NCBI RefSeq assembly: GCF_902498995.1
Contig: NZ_CABVLY010000006.1
Span: 215,809 to 279,808 of the forward strand
DNA: 64,000 nt
Direction of reading: 5' to 3'
Source of the DNA: Burkholderia anthina
GTDB lineage: Bacteria > Pseudomonadota > Gammaproteobacteria > Burkholderiales > Burkholderiaceae
Shown: positions 15,786 through 24,502 of the stretch, piece by piece
Layout: each line of letters starts with the position of its first letter
How positions within the stretch are numbered: the first letter of the stretch is position 1
Notes under the pieces: generated by a model
The model's input: only the letters and a program-made list of their open reading frames with translations
What the model was told of the DNA's origin: nothing
The model's database searches: none
Position numbers and translations under genes: made by a program

Positions 15786-18650
15786 TTATTTCGCGATCGA
15801 TGCGCTCTTCAGGCGGCCGAAAGCACCTTCGATGAGGGCCTTCTGCTGCTCGTAGTGCTTCGCGTAGTAGCCAACCGCCGGCGAGGCCGAAGCCGGACGG
15901 CCGCTGTATGCCAGCTTCTGCCCGTCCTTCATGCCTTCCTTCAGGTGGTGCTCGACGTAGAACCAGGGGCCCTGGTTCTGCGGCTCGTCCTGCACCCAGA
16001 CCACTTCAGTCGCGTTCTCGTACTTCTTCATTTCGGCTTCGAACTGCTTGTGCGCGAACGGATAAAGCTGCTCGATACGGATGATCGCGACGTCGTTCGC
16101 CTTCGCTTCGCGGCGGTGCGCGACGAGGTCGTAGTACACGCGGCCCGAACAAGCCAGCACGCGCTTGACCTTCTTCGCGTCGATGCCGCCGTCGGTTTCG
16201 CCCAGCACCGGCTGGAACGAACCCTTCGCGAGTTCCGACAGGTCCGACACCGCTTCCTTGTGGCGCAGCAGCGACTTCGGCGTTGCGACGATCAGCGGCT
16301 TGCGGAACAGACGGATCATCTGGCGACGCAGCAGGTGGAAAATCTGCGCCGGGGTCGTCGGCTGAACGACCTGCATGTTGTGGTCGGCACACAGTTGCAG
16401 GAAACGCTCGATACGGGTCGACGAGTGCTCCGGACCCTGGCCTTCGTAGCCGTGCGGCAGCAGCATCGTGAGACCCGACACGCGGCCCCACTTCACTTCG
16501 CCCGACGAGATGAACTGGTCGATCACGACCTGCGCGCCGTTCACGAAGTCGCCGAACTGCGCTTCCCACAGCACGAGCGTGTTCGGCTCGGCGGTCGAGT
16601 AACCGTATTCGAAGCCCAGCACCGCTTCTTCCGACAGCACCGAGTCGATCACCGTGAACTTCGCCTGGCCTTCAGCGATGTTCTGCAGCGGCACGTACGT
16701 GCCGTCGTTCCAGCGCTCGCGGTTCTGGTCGTGCAGCACCGCGTGACGGTGCGTGAACGTGCCGCGGCCCGAGTCCTGGCCCGTCAGGCGCACCGAGTAG
16801 CCCGATGCGACGAGCGACGCGAATGCGAGGTGTTCGCCCATGCCCCAGTCGAGCGGCTGGTCGCCACGCGCCATGTTGCGGCGGTCGTTGATCACGCGCT
16901 CGACGAGCGGGTGAACCTTGAAGTTTTCCGGGACCGTCGTGATGCGTTCGCCGAGGCGCTTCAGTTCGGCGAGCGGCACGGCCGTATCGGCTGCGTCCGT
17001 CCACTTGCGGTTCAGGAACGGAACCCAGTCGACCGCGTACTTGCTCTTGTAGTTCGACAGGACCGGATCGACGGTGTGGTGGCCGTCGTCCATCGCCTTG
17101 CGGTACGCCTTCACGTAGCTGTCGGCGTCTTCCGCGGTGATCACGCCTTGCTGCACGAGCTTCTCGGCGTACAGCGCACGGGTGCCCGGGTGCTGCGCGA
17201 TCTTCTTGTACATCAGCGGCTGCGTGACCGCCGGCGTGTCCTGCTCGTTGTGACCCAGCTTGCGGAAGCAGACGATGTCGATCACGACATCCTTGTGGAA
17301 CTGCATCCGGTAGTCGATCGCGATCTGGATCGCGAGGACGACAGCTTCCGGGTCATCGCCGTTCACGTGCAGCACCGGCGCTTCGATCATCTTGACCACG
17401 TCGGTACAGTACAGCGTCGAACGCGCATCGCGCGGGTCCGACGTCGTGAAGCCGATCTGGTTGTTGATGACGATGTGCAGCGTGCCGTGCGTGCCGTAAC
17501 CGCGCGTCTGCGCGAGGTTTAGCGTTTCCATCACGACGCCCTGGCCAGCGAAGGCCGCGTCGCCGTGGATCTGCACCGGCAGCACTTGCAGGCCATCTTC
17601 GTCGCCGCGGCGGTCCATCCGCGCCTTCGCGGAACCTTCGACCACCGGGTTCACGATTTCGAGGTGCGACGGGTTGAACGCGAGCGACAGGTGGACCGGG
17701 CCGCCTTCGGTCGACACGTCCGACGAGAAGCCCTTGTGGTACTTCACGTCACCGGCCGGCAGGTCGTCGACGTGCTTGCCTTCGAATTCGGCGAACAGGT
17801 CGGCCGGCATCTTGCCCAGCGTGTTGACCAGCACGTTCAGGCGGCCGCGGTGAGCCATGCCGATGATGATTTCCTGCACGCCGCTCTTGCCCGCGTGCTG
17901 GACGACTTCGTCCATCGCCGCGATGAAGCTCTCGCCGCCTTCGAGCGAGAAGCGCTTCTGGCCGACGTACTTGGTGTGCAGGTAACGCTCGAGGCCTTCA
18001 GCGGCCGTCAGGCGGTTCAGGATGTGCTTTTTCTCGTCGGCCGAGAAATTCGGTGTCGCGCGGGTCGACTCCAGACGCTCCTGCCACCAGCGCTTCTGCT
18101 CCGGGTCGCTGATGTACATGTACTCGGCGCCGATCGTGCCGCAGTACGTGTCACGCAGGCCCTTGACGATATCGCGCAGCGAAGCCTGGTCGAAACCGAA
18201 ATACAGGTTGCTCGCGCTGTACGTCTGGTCGAGGTCGCCTTCCGAGAAGTCGTAGAAAGCCGGTTCGAGTTCGGGAATGGCGGGACGTTCGCGACGCTTC
18301 AGCGGATCCAGATTGGCCCATTGCGAGCCGAGGAAGCGATATGCGCTGATCAGGGACTGGACGTGAACCTGCTTGCGCGCGGTTGCCAGGTTGCTGGTGC
18401 TTTCGCGCGGGATGAAGGCATTGGCCTTCGCACGCTCGGCGAACGATTCGACGATCGGAAAATGAGCGACGTCATTGGCGGTCGAGCCGTCGGTTGCAGG
18501 GACGTTCTGCAACGCGTCGAAATACTCACGCCAGTTCTCCGGCACCGATGCCGGATTGTTGAGGTATGCATCGTACAGTTCTTCAACGTACGAAGCATTG
18601 CCGCCGAACAGATAGGAGTTCAGCTGAAACTGCTTCATTACATCTGACAT
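15786..18650 (-). CDS. odhA: 2-oxoglutarate dehydrogenase E1 component
   Basis: At 954 residues this has the normal length of OdhA/SucA. It starts MSDVMKQFQLNSYLFGGNASYVEELYDAYL, the E2-binding N-terminal segment typical of the family, and contains the thiamine diphosphate domain (GMAHRGRLNVLVN, then GDAAFAGQGVV and NNQIGFTTS) and the transketolase-like C-terminal region with LLPHGYEGQGPEHSS. It decarboxylates 2-oxoglutarate and succinylates the lipoyl group of OdhB. The leader RNA upstream suggests post-transcriptional control at the AAAGGTGAG ribosome-binding site. Confidence 0.97.
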   Translation of the reverse strand: MSDVMKQFQLNSYLFGGNASYVEELYDAYLNNPASVPENWREYFDALQNVPATDGSTANDVAHFPIVESFAERAKANAFIPRESTSNLATARKQVHVQSLISAYRFLGSQWANLDPLKRRERPAIPELEPAFYDFSEGDLDQTYSASNLYFGFDQASLRDIVKGLRDTYCGTIGAEYMYISDPEQKRWWQERLESTRATPNFSADEKKHILNRLTAAEGLERYLHTKYVGQKRFSLEGGESFIAAMDEVVQHAGKSGVQEIIIGMAHRGRLNVLVNTLGKMPADLFAEFEGKHVDDLPAGDVKYHKGFSSDVSTEGGPVHLSLAFNPSHLEIVNPVVEGSAKARMDRRGDEDGLQVLPVQIHGDAAFAGQGVVMETLNLAQTRGYGTHGTLHIVINNQIGFTTSDPRDARSTLYCTDVVKMIEAPVLHVNGDDPEAVVLAIQIAIDYRMQFHKDVVIDIVCFRKLGHNEQDTPAVTQPLMYKKIAQHPGTRALYAEKLVQQGVITAEDADSYVKAYRKAMDDGHHTVDPVLSNYKSKYAVDWVPFLNRKWTDAADTAVPLAELKRLGERITTVPENFKVHPLVERVINDRRNMARGDQPLDWGMGEHLAFASLVASGYSVRLTGQDSGRGTFTHRHAVLHDQNRERWNDGTYVPLQNIAEGQAKFTVIDSVLSEEAVLGFEYGYSTAEPNTLVLWEAQFGDFVNGAQVVIDQFISSGEVKWGRVSGLTMLLPHGYEGQGPEHSSTRIERFLQLCADHNMQVVQPTTPAQIFHLLRRQMIRLFRKPLIVATPKSLLRHKEAVSDLSELAKGSFQPVLGETDGGIDAKKVKRVLACSGRVYYDLVAHRREAKANDVAIIRIEQLYPFAHKQFEAEMKKYENATEVVWVQDEPQNQGPWFYVEHHLKEGMKDGQKLAYSGRPASASPAVGYYAKHYEQQKALIEGAFGRLKSASIAK

Positions 18651-18651
18651 T

Positions 18652-18760
18652 TTACGCTCACCTTTCTTCGAGCTTCTCGAGAAATAGCGGGTTACTCAAC
18701 CTTCCGCGACACGGCCTGACCGTTTAGCGGATTGCGAATCAAGTCTTGCTTGGAAGGACC
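18652..18760 (-). promoter_or_regulatory. Structured 5' leader of odhA; candidate sucA RNA motif
   Basis: The transcript leader can form a hairpin at 18663-18684 (TTTCTCGAG-AAG-CTCGAAGAAA), whose 3' arm overlaps the AAAGGTGAG ribosome-binding site. It also offers a long-range CCTTCC/GGAAGG pairing (18752-18757 with 18700-18705) enclosing a small ACGG-CCGT stem-loop. Known biology: the 'sucA RNA' cis-regulatory motif is described upstream of sucA in Burkholderiales. Position and ribosome-binding-site occlusion fit. The match to the covariance model was not computed and the ligand is unknown. Confidence 0.55.
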
Positions 18761-18913
18761 TAAAACTTGCGTGCGCGCAGCATATCACAGAACCGATACC
18801 GAAGTTCACGGCGAAATGTGCCTGAAAGCACCGCGCGACGGGGTTTTGCCCGATTGCAACGACCCACGGGAACAGTGTTTTGCAGGCTGTCCGGTTGCGC
18901 ATGGCGCAGATGC

Positions 18914-18946
18914 AAAAAAGGCCACCCGGAGGTGGCCTTTTTCGTC
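18914..18946 (-). terminator. Intrinsic terminator after typA
   Basis: GGCCACC-CGGA-GGTGGCC with A-runs on the left and TTTTTC on the right. Read leftwards it ends typA transcription 22 bp past the stop. The remaining sequence up to odhA (18761-18913) shows no gene. Confidence 0.9.
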
Positions 18947-18967
18947 ATGCACGGGAACGATCGATGC

Positions 18968-20794
18968 TTAGTCGACCGCGCCTTCGCGGCTCGCGCGACG
19001 ACGCTCGTGTTCCTTCAGGAAGCGCTTGCGCAGACGGATCGACTGCGGCGTCACTTCGACGAGTTCGTCGTCGTCGATGAATTCGACCGCGTATTCGAGC
19101 GACATCTGGACCGGCGGCACGAGACGCACGGCTTCGTCGGTACCCGACGCGCGCACGTTCGTCAGCTGCTTGCCCTTGATCGGGTTCACGACGAGGTCGT
19201 TGTCGCGGCTGTGGATGCCGATGATCATGCCCTCATACAGCGCGTCACCCGGCTTCACGAACATGCGGCCGCGGTCCTGCAGCTTCCACAGTGCGTAGGC
19301 CACGGCTGCGCCGTCGTCCTGCGAGATCAGCACGCCGTTGCGGCGCTCGAAGACCGAGCCGTCCTTGACCGGCGCGTACGAGTCGAAGATGTGGCTCATC
19401 AGGCCCGTACCGCGCGTGAGCGTCAGGAATTCGCTCTGGAAGCCGATCAGGCCACGCGCCGACATCTTGTACTCCAGACGCGTGCGGCCGCGGCCGTCCG
19501 ATGCCATGTCGAGCATCTCGCCTTTGCGGCGGCCGAGCTCTTCCATCACGCCACCCTGGTGCTCGTCTTCGACGTCGACGGTCAGCAGTTCGTACGGCTC
19601 GTGCCGCACGCCGTCGATTTCCTGCATCACGACGCGCGGACGCGACACGGCCAGCTCGTAGCCTTCACGGCGCATGTTCTCGACGAGAATCGTCAGGTGC
19701 AGTTCGCCGCGGCCCGACACTTCGAACACCGTTTCGTCGCCCGTGTCCTTCACGCGCAGCGCAACGTTGTGGTTCAGTTCCTTCATCAGACGATCGCGGA
19801 TCTGGCGGCTCGTCACGAACTTGCCTTCGCGGCCAGCCAGCGGCGACGAGTTGACCAGGAAGTTCATCGTCAGCGTCGGCTCGTCGACGGTGATCATCGG
19901 CAGCGCTTCCGGCGTATCGACCGCGCAGATCGTCGCGCCGATGCCGACGTCTTCAATACCGTTGATCAGCACGATGTCGCCCGCTTCGGCCGATTCGACC
20001 TGCACACGCTCGAGGCCCTTGAACGACAGCACCTGGTTGATCTTGCGGTTCAGCACGTCGCCTTCCGGGCCGAAGCGCATCACGACCGGCTGACCCGGCT
20101 TGATGCGGCCACGCGTGATGCGGCCGACGCCGATCCGGCCGACGTACGTCGAAAAGTCGAGCGACGTGATCTGAAGCTGCAGCGGCGCTTCCGGATCGGC
20201 CGGGCGAACCGGCACGTGCGCGAGGATCGCCTCGAACAGCGGGCGCATGTCGCCTTCGCGGGCGGCCGGGTCGAGCGACGCGTAGCCATTCAGGCCCGAC
20301 GCATAGACGATCGGGAAGTCGAGCTGCTCCTCGGTCGCGCCGAGCTTGTCGAACAGGTCGAAGGTCTGGTTGATGACCCAGTCGATCCGCGCACCCGGAC
20401 GGTCGATCTTGTTGACGACGACGATCGGCTTCAGGCCGAGCGCCAGCGCCTTCTTCGTGACGAAGCGCGTTTGCGGCATCGGGCCTTCGACGGCGTCGAC
20501 GAGCAGCAGCACCGAGTCGACCATCGACAGCACGCGCTCCACTTCGCCACCGAAGTCCGCGTGCCCCGGCGTGTCGACGATGTTGATGTGCGTGCCTTCG
20601 TATTCGACCGCGCAGTTCTTCGCGAGAATCGTGATCCCGCGCTCTTTTTCGATGTCGTTCGAGTCCATCACGCGTTCGGCAATCTGCTGGTTCTCGCGGA
20701 AGGTGCCGGACTGGCGGAGCAGTTGGTCGACGAGCGTAGTCTTGCCGTGGTCGACGTGAGCGATGATGGCGATATTGCGAAGGGCGCGGGTCAT
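18968..20794 (-). CDS. typA: Translational GTPase TypA/BipA
   Basis: The 608-residue protein starts [20 protein letters not shown] (G1 motif), with G2 ERGITI, G3 DTPGHADF and G4 NKID, followed by EF-G-like domains III and V and the BipA-specific C-terminal domain ([27 protein letters not shown]). BipA binds the 70S ribosome and helps 50S assembly and stress adaptation. The start at 20794 is fixed by family alignment. It appears monocistronic, between its own -10 box and the terminator at 18914-18946. Confidence 0.97.
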   Translation of the reverse strand: MTRALRNIAIIAHVDHGKTTLVDQLLRQSGTFRENQQIAERVMDSNDIEKERGITILAKNCAVEYEGTHINIVDTPGHADFGGEVERVLSMVDSVLLLVDAVEGPMPQTRFVTKKALALGLKPIVVVNKIDRPGARIDWVINQTFDLFDKLGATEEQLDFPIVYASGLNGYASLDPAAREGDMRPLFEAILAHVPVRPADPEAPLQLQITSLDFSTYVGRIGVGRITRGRIKPGQPVVMRFGPEGDVLNRKINQVLSFKGLERVQVESAEAGDIVLINGIEDVGIGATICAVDTPEALPMITVDEPTLTMNFLVNSSPLAGREGKFVTSRQIRDRLMKELNHNVALRVKDTGDETVFEVSGRGELHLTILVENMRREGYELAVSRPRVVMQEIDGVRHEPYELLTVDVEDEHQGGVMEELGRRKGEMLDMASDGRGRTRLEYKMSARGLIGFQSEFLTLTRGTGLMSHIFDSYAPVKDGSVFERRNGVLISQDDGAAVAYALWKLQDRGRMFVKPGDALYEGMIIGIHSRDNDLVVNPIKGKQLTNVRASGTDEAVRLVPPVQMSLEYAVEFIDDDELVEVTPQSIRLRKRFLKEHERRRASREGAVD

Positions 20795-20874
20795 AGAAAC
20801 CTGGAAATCGTTGAACGCGCAAACGCGCACGCTCGTTCGACACGTGCGCGCGCATTGCAGCTTGGAAACCACAA

Positions 20875-20880
20875 ATTATA
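20875..20880 (-). promoter_or_regulatory. Likely -10 element for typA
   Basis: A perfect TATAAT on the minus strand lies 80 bp upstream of typA; the -35 is poor. The adjacent GCACGTGC (20881-20888) is a perfect 8-bp palindrome. Between here and the marR promoter nothing else is recognised. Confidence 0.5.
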
Positions 20881-21057
20881 GCACGTGCGAATGTCCGGAA
20901 CCGGACTGCCGCTGCGACGCAACAAACAGCGCGCCTCCGCCCCTTCCCTTGCGCGCTGCATCGACCGCCCGAAGCTGCCGCCAGCCGACCGAAAACCCTT
21001 ACCCCGACAAGGGAATTTTGGTCCGCGGCGCGCCCTCCCGGTCGGTTCGATTAACAT

Positions 21058-21102
21058 TTGCCGCGGCAAGCAATTGTGCCTATACTGCTGCCTAGTCAAC
21101 TA
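21058..21102 (+). promoter_or_regulatory. marR promoter with overlapping candidate operators
   Basis: TTGCCG (21058-21063), a 17-bp spacer and TATACT (21081-21086) form a sigma-70 promoter 35 bp before the marR start. Two palindromes overlap it: TTGCCGCGGCAA (21058-21069, perfect 12 bp on the -35) and TAGT-CA-ACTA (21093-21102) at the expected transcription start. The latter resembles MarR-type sites. A related TAGTTG half-site recurs at 21613-21618, before the efflux genes. Autoregulation is inferred. Confidence 0.6.
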
Positions 21103-21120
21103 TTGCAGCTTCAGGGTTTT

Positions 21121-21615
21121 ATGTCGGATTCTCCTTCCCAACCGCCCGTTTCGCCGCTGTCTTCGTATCAGATGAACGACAGCGTCGGTTATTTGATGTC
21201 GCGCGTGAAGTCGGTCATGACCAACCTCGTCACGCAACGCACGCAGGAAGAGCTCGGCATCACCGGCACGCAGGCGAGCATGCTGTTCATGATCGCGGTC
21301 GGCAAATGCTCGACGGCCGCCGAACTCGCACGGGAATACGGAATCGACGCGAGCGCCGTCACCCGCCTGCTCGACCGCGTCGAGAAGCGCGGCCTGCTGT
21401 GCCGCGTGCGCAGCATCGAGGACCGGCGGGTCGTGCGTCTCGAACTGACCGACGAAGGCCGCGCGCTCGCCGAGCGGCTGCCGCCGGTGTTCCGCAGCGT
21501 CCTCGACGAACTGCTGGGCGGTTTTACGCCGGAGGAAGTCGGGTTCCTGAAGAGCATGCTGCGCCGCATTCTCAGCAACTATTGCGAGACGGCAGGTAGC
21601 AGCGTCACGGAATAG
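21121..21615 (+). CDS. MarR-family transcriptional regulator of the adjacent efflux operon
   Basis: The 164-residue protein has the MarR winged helix: TGTQASMLFMIAVGKCSTAAELAREYGIDASAVTRLLDRVEKRGLL (in pieces, residues about 48-95) and a wing with SIEDRRVVRLELTDEGRAL. Start at 21121. It lies immediately upstream of an outer-membrane factor, a membrane-fusion protein and an MFS pump in the same direction, the usual order for an EmrR-type repressor of an EmrAB-like system. Likely ligands would be aromatic or phenolic compounds, as in EmrR; this is inference. Confidence 0.93.
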   Translation: MSDSPSQPPVSPLSSYQMNDSVGYLMSRVKSVMTNLVTQRTQEELGITGTQASMLFMIAVGKCSTAAELAREYGIDASAVTRLLDRVEKRGLLCRVRSIEDRRVVRLELTDEGRALAERLPPVFRSVLDELLGGFTPEEVGFLKSMLRRILSNYCETAGSSVTE

Positions 21616-21699
21616 TTGCCATAACAATTACTTTTGACAGATTAATGTAAGGAAATCCTTGCAGTGTCCATCATTCATTCCGAGTCAGGGCTCAGCGCG

Positions 21700-23205
21700 A
21701 TGAAATCCACTCCGTTGTCCGTGCGCGCCAGTTCGTGCCGCGCCGCCGTCGCCGCCGCGGTTGCCGCGCTGGCGCTGGCAGGCTGCGCGAACTACATCGG
21801 CATCAAGAGCGACAAGCAGATTGCGCCCGCGTCGCAATTCGAAACCACCCAGAGCCTGCCGGCCCAGGGCGGCCATTGGCCGGCGCTCGACTGGGCCAGC
21901 CAGTTCGGCGATCCGCAGCTGCCGCAGTTGATCGACGAGGCGCTCCAGGGCAACCCGTCGATCGCGCAGGCGCAGGCGCGCATCGCGAAAGCGTCGTCAT
22001 ACATCGAGACGTCGCGCTCCAACCTGATGCCCAAAGCCGAGGCCAGCTACTCGTGGACCCGCGAGCTGTATTCGTCGAATGCGCTGTTCCCGCCGCCGTA
22101 CGGCGGTCAGTGGTACAGCGAGAACAATGCGCTCGCGAGCGCATCGTGGGATCTCGACCTGTGGGGCAAGAACCGCGAACGACTGCACACGGCCGTGTCG
22201 CAGGAAAAGGCCGCCGAAGCCGACATGCAGCAGGCGCGCATCACGCTCGCGTCGTCGGTCGCCCGCACCTACAACTCGCTCGCGCAACTCTATGCGTTGC
22301 GCGACATCGCCCAACGCGAGATCGCCAACCGCCAGACGGTCGGCAAGATCACCGACGGGCGCGTGTCGGCCGGCCTCGACACCAACGTGGAGCGCCAGAC
22401 CGCACGCGGCAATATCGCGACGACCCAGGCGTCGCTGTCCGACCTCGACGGCCAGATCACGACGGTGCGCTACCAGCTCGCCGCCCTGCTCGGCAAGGGT
22501 CCGGACCGCGGGCTGCAAATCGCCGCGCCGGTGATGAACCCGACCGCCGATGTGGCGCTGCCCGGCAACCTGCCGGCCGATCTCGTGTCGCGCCGCCCCG
22601 ACATCGTCGCCGCACGCTGGCAGGTCGAGGCCGCGATGCACGACGTGAAGGAAGCGAAGGCCGAATTCTTCCCGGACGTGAACCTCGCAGCCGGTTTCGG
22701 CTTCGATGCGTTCGGCTGGGGCAAATTCCTGAATTTCACAAGCCGCCAGGCGCAGTTCGGCCCGGCCATCCACCTGCCGATCTTCGATGCCGGCGCGCTG
22801 CGCGCGCAGCTCAAGGGCCGCTATGCGGACTTCGACCTGTCGGTCGCGAACTACAACCAGACGCTGATCAGCGCGCTGAACGATGTCGCGACGCAAGTTG
22901 CCTCGATCCGCGCGGTCGATCGTCAGATGGGCGACGCACAGCGCGCGCTCGACGCGTCGACGCGTGCGTACGACCTCGCCGTGATCCGCTACAAGGCCGG
23001 CCTGTCGCCGCAGCTCCAGGTGCTGACCGCGGACAGCAACCGCCTTGCATCGGAACAGACCGTGACCAACCTGAAGATGCGCCGGCGCGACATGCAGCTC
23101 GCGCTGATCAAGGCGCTCGGCGGCGGGTTCGACGCGACCGGCACGCGACTCGCCGCGCCCGACGCGACCGACACCGGCAAGCAGACACAACAGGCCGCCA
23201 ACTGA
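21700..23205 (+). CDS. NodT/OprM-type outer-membrane efflux lipoprotein
   Basis: The ATG at 21700 gives a lipoprotein signal peptide with lipobox LAGC (cysteine at residue 29). A GTG at 21664 with AAGGA ten bases upstream is an alternative start adding 12 residues. The 501-residue product has the two OEP repeats of TolC-like channels, with PQLIDEALQGNPSIAQAQARI, the membrane segment SASWDLDLWGKNR, LPADLVSRRPDIVAARWQVE and the second-repeat counterpart. It should form the outer-membrane exit duct for the pump encoded next. The C-terminal tail is Ala/Thr-rich. Confidence 0.94.
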   Translation: MKSTPLSVRASSCRAAVAAAVAALALAGCANYIGIKSDKQIAPASQFETTQSLPAQGGHWPALDWASQFGDPQLPQLIDEALQGNPSIAQAQARIAKASSYIETSRSNLMPKAEASYSWTRELYSSNALFPPPYGGQWYSENNALASASWDLDLWGKNRERLHTAVSQEKAAEADMQQARITLASSVARTYNSLAQLYALRDIAQREIANRQTVGKITDGRVSAGLDTNVERQTARGNIATTQASLSDLDGQITTVRYQLAALLGKGPDRGLQIAAPVMNPTADVALPGNLPADLVSRRPDIVAARWQVEAAMHDVKEAKAEFFPDVNLAAGFGFDAFGWGKFLNFTSRQAQFGPAIHLPIFDAGALRAQLKGRYADFDLSVANYNQTLISALNDVATQVASIRAVDRQMGDAQRALDASTRAYDLAVIRYKAGLSPQLQVLTADSNRLASEQTVTNLKMRRRDMQLALIKALGGGFDATGTRLAAPDATDTGKQTQQAAN

Positions 23206-23257
23206 TCCGGCGCCACCACTACGCAGACACTCGAAATAACGGACGGAGAAAATCGCC

Positions 23258-24475
23258 ATGAGCGACCCTCAACAAAACGCCGCCAGCGCACAGCCGCAGA
23301 ACAACGGGAAGCGCAAACGGATGATGACGCTGCTGATCGCGGTCATCGTGATCGCGGCCATCGCGTACGGTCTGTACTACTTCCTCGTCGCGCGCTTCCA
23401 TGAAGAGACCGACGACGCATACGTGAACGGCAACGTCGTGCAGATCACGCCGCAGGTCACGGGTACGGTGATCGCCGTGAAGGCCGACGATACGCAGACG
23501 GTCAAGGCCGGCGATCCGCTGGTCGTGCTCGATCCGGCCGATTCGCAAGTCGCGCTGCAGCAGGCCGAAGCAAACCTCGCGCAGACGGTGCGCCAGGTGC
23601 GCGGCCTGTTCGTCAACGACGACCAGTACCGTGCGCAAGTCGCGCTGCGCGACTCCGACCTGTCGAAGGCGCAGGACGACCTGCGTCGTCGCCTGGCCGT
23701 CGCGCAAACGGGCGCCGTGTCGCAGGAAGAGATCTCCCACGCACGCGACGCCGTGCGCGCCGCACAGGCCTCGGTCGACGCGGCCCAGCAGCAGCTCGCA
23801 TCGAACCGCGCGCTGACCGCGAACACGACGATCGCATCGCACCCGAACGTGATGGCGGCCGCGGCAAAGGTGCGCGACGCGTACCTCGCGAACGCACGTA
23901 ACGTGCTGCCCGCGCCGGTCACCGGCTATGTCGCGAAGCGCTCGGTGCAAGTCGGCCAGCGCGTGTCGCCGGGCAACCCGCTGATGTCGGTCGTGCCGCT
24001 GAACGCCGTGTGGGTCGATGCGAACTTCAAGGAAGTCCAGCTCAATCACATGCGCATCGGCCAGCCGGTCGAACTGACGGCCGACATCTACGGCTCGTCG
24101 ATCGTGTACCACGGCAAGGTCGTCGGCTTCTCGGCCGGCACGGGCTCCGCGTTCTCGCTGCTGCCGGCGCAGAACGCGACGGGCAACTGGATCAAGGTCG
24201 TGCAGCGCCTGCCGGTGCGTATCGAAATCGATCCGAAGGATCTCGAGAAGCATCCGCTGCGCATCGGCCTGTCGATGCAGGTCGACGTCGACATCAAGGA
24301 CGAACGCGGCGACCAGCTCGCGAACGCGCAGAACACGGTCTACGAGACCAACGTGTTCGCGAAGTACGGTGACGAAGCCGACGCCGAAATCGCTCGCATC
24401 ATCGCGGCGAACGCCGGCGGCAACGCGGCGGCACCGGCCGCGGCGAAGTCGAACGGCACCGCCAAGATGATGTAA
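23258..24475 (+). CDS. EmrA-like HlyD-family membrane-fusion protein
   Basis: The 405-residue adaptor has one N-terminal transmembrane helix (about residues 21-43), then the HlyD pattern: EETDDAYVNGNVVQITPQVTG (in part), a coiled-coil alpha hairpin (about 100-190), a lipoyl-like half (VLPAPVTGYVAKRSVQVGQRV) and a beta-barrel domain (NAVWVDANFKEVQLNHM). The C-terminus is Ala-rich. It bridges the MFS pump and the outer-membrane duct. It lies 52 bp after the outer-membrane gene and 27 bp before the pump gene. Confidence 0.95.
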   Translation: MSDPQQNAASAQPQNNGKRKRMMTLLIAVIVIAAIAYGLYYFLVARFHEETDDAYVNGNVVQITPQVTGTVIAVKADDTQTVKAGDPLVVLDPADSQVALQQAEANLAQTVRQVRGLFVNDDQYRAQVALRDSDLSKAQDDLRRRLAVAQTGAVSQEEISHARDAVRAAQASVDAAQQQLASNRALTANTTIASHPNVMAAAAKVRDAYLANARNVLPAPVTGYVAKRSVQVGQRVSPGNPLMSVVPLNAVWVDANFKEVQLNHMRIGQPVELTADIYGSSIVYHGKVVGFSAGTGSAFSLLPAQNATGNWIKVVQRLPVRIEIDPKDLEKHPLRIGLSMQVDVDIKDERGDQLANAQNTVYETNVFAKYGDEADAEIARIIAANAGGNAAAPAAAKSNGTAKMM

Positions 24476-24502
24476 CGGCTCGATTCCGGAAAAACTACCG
24501 AC

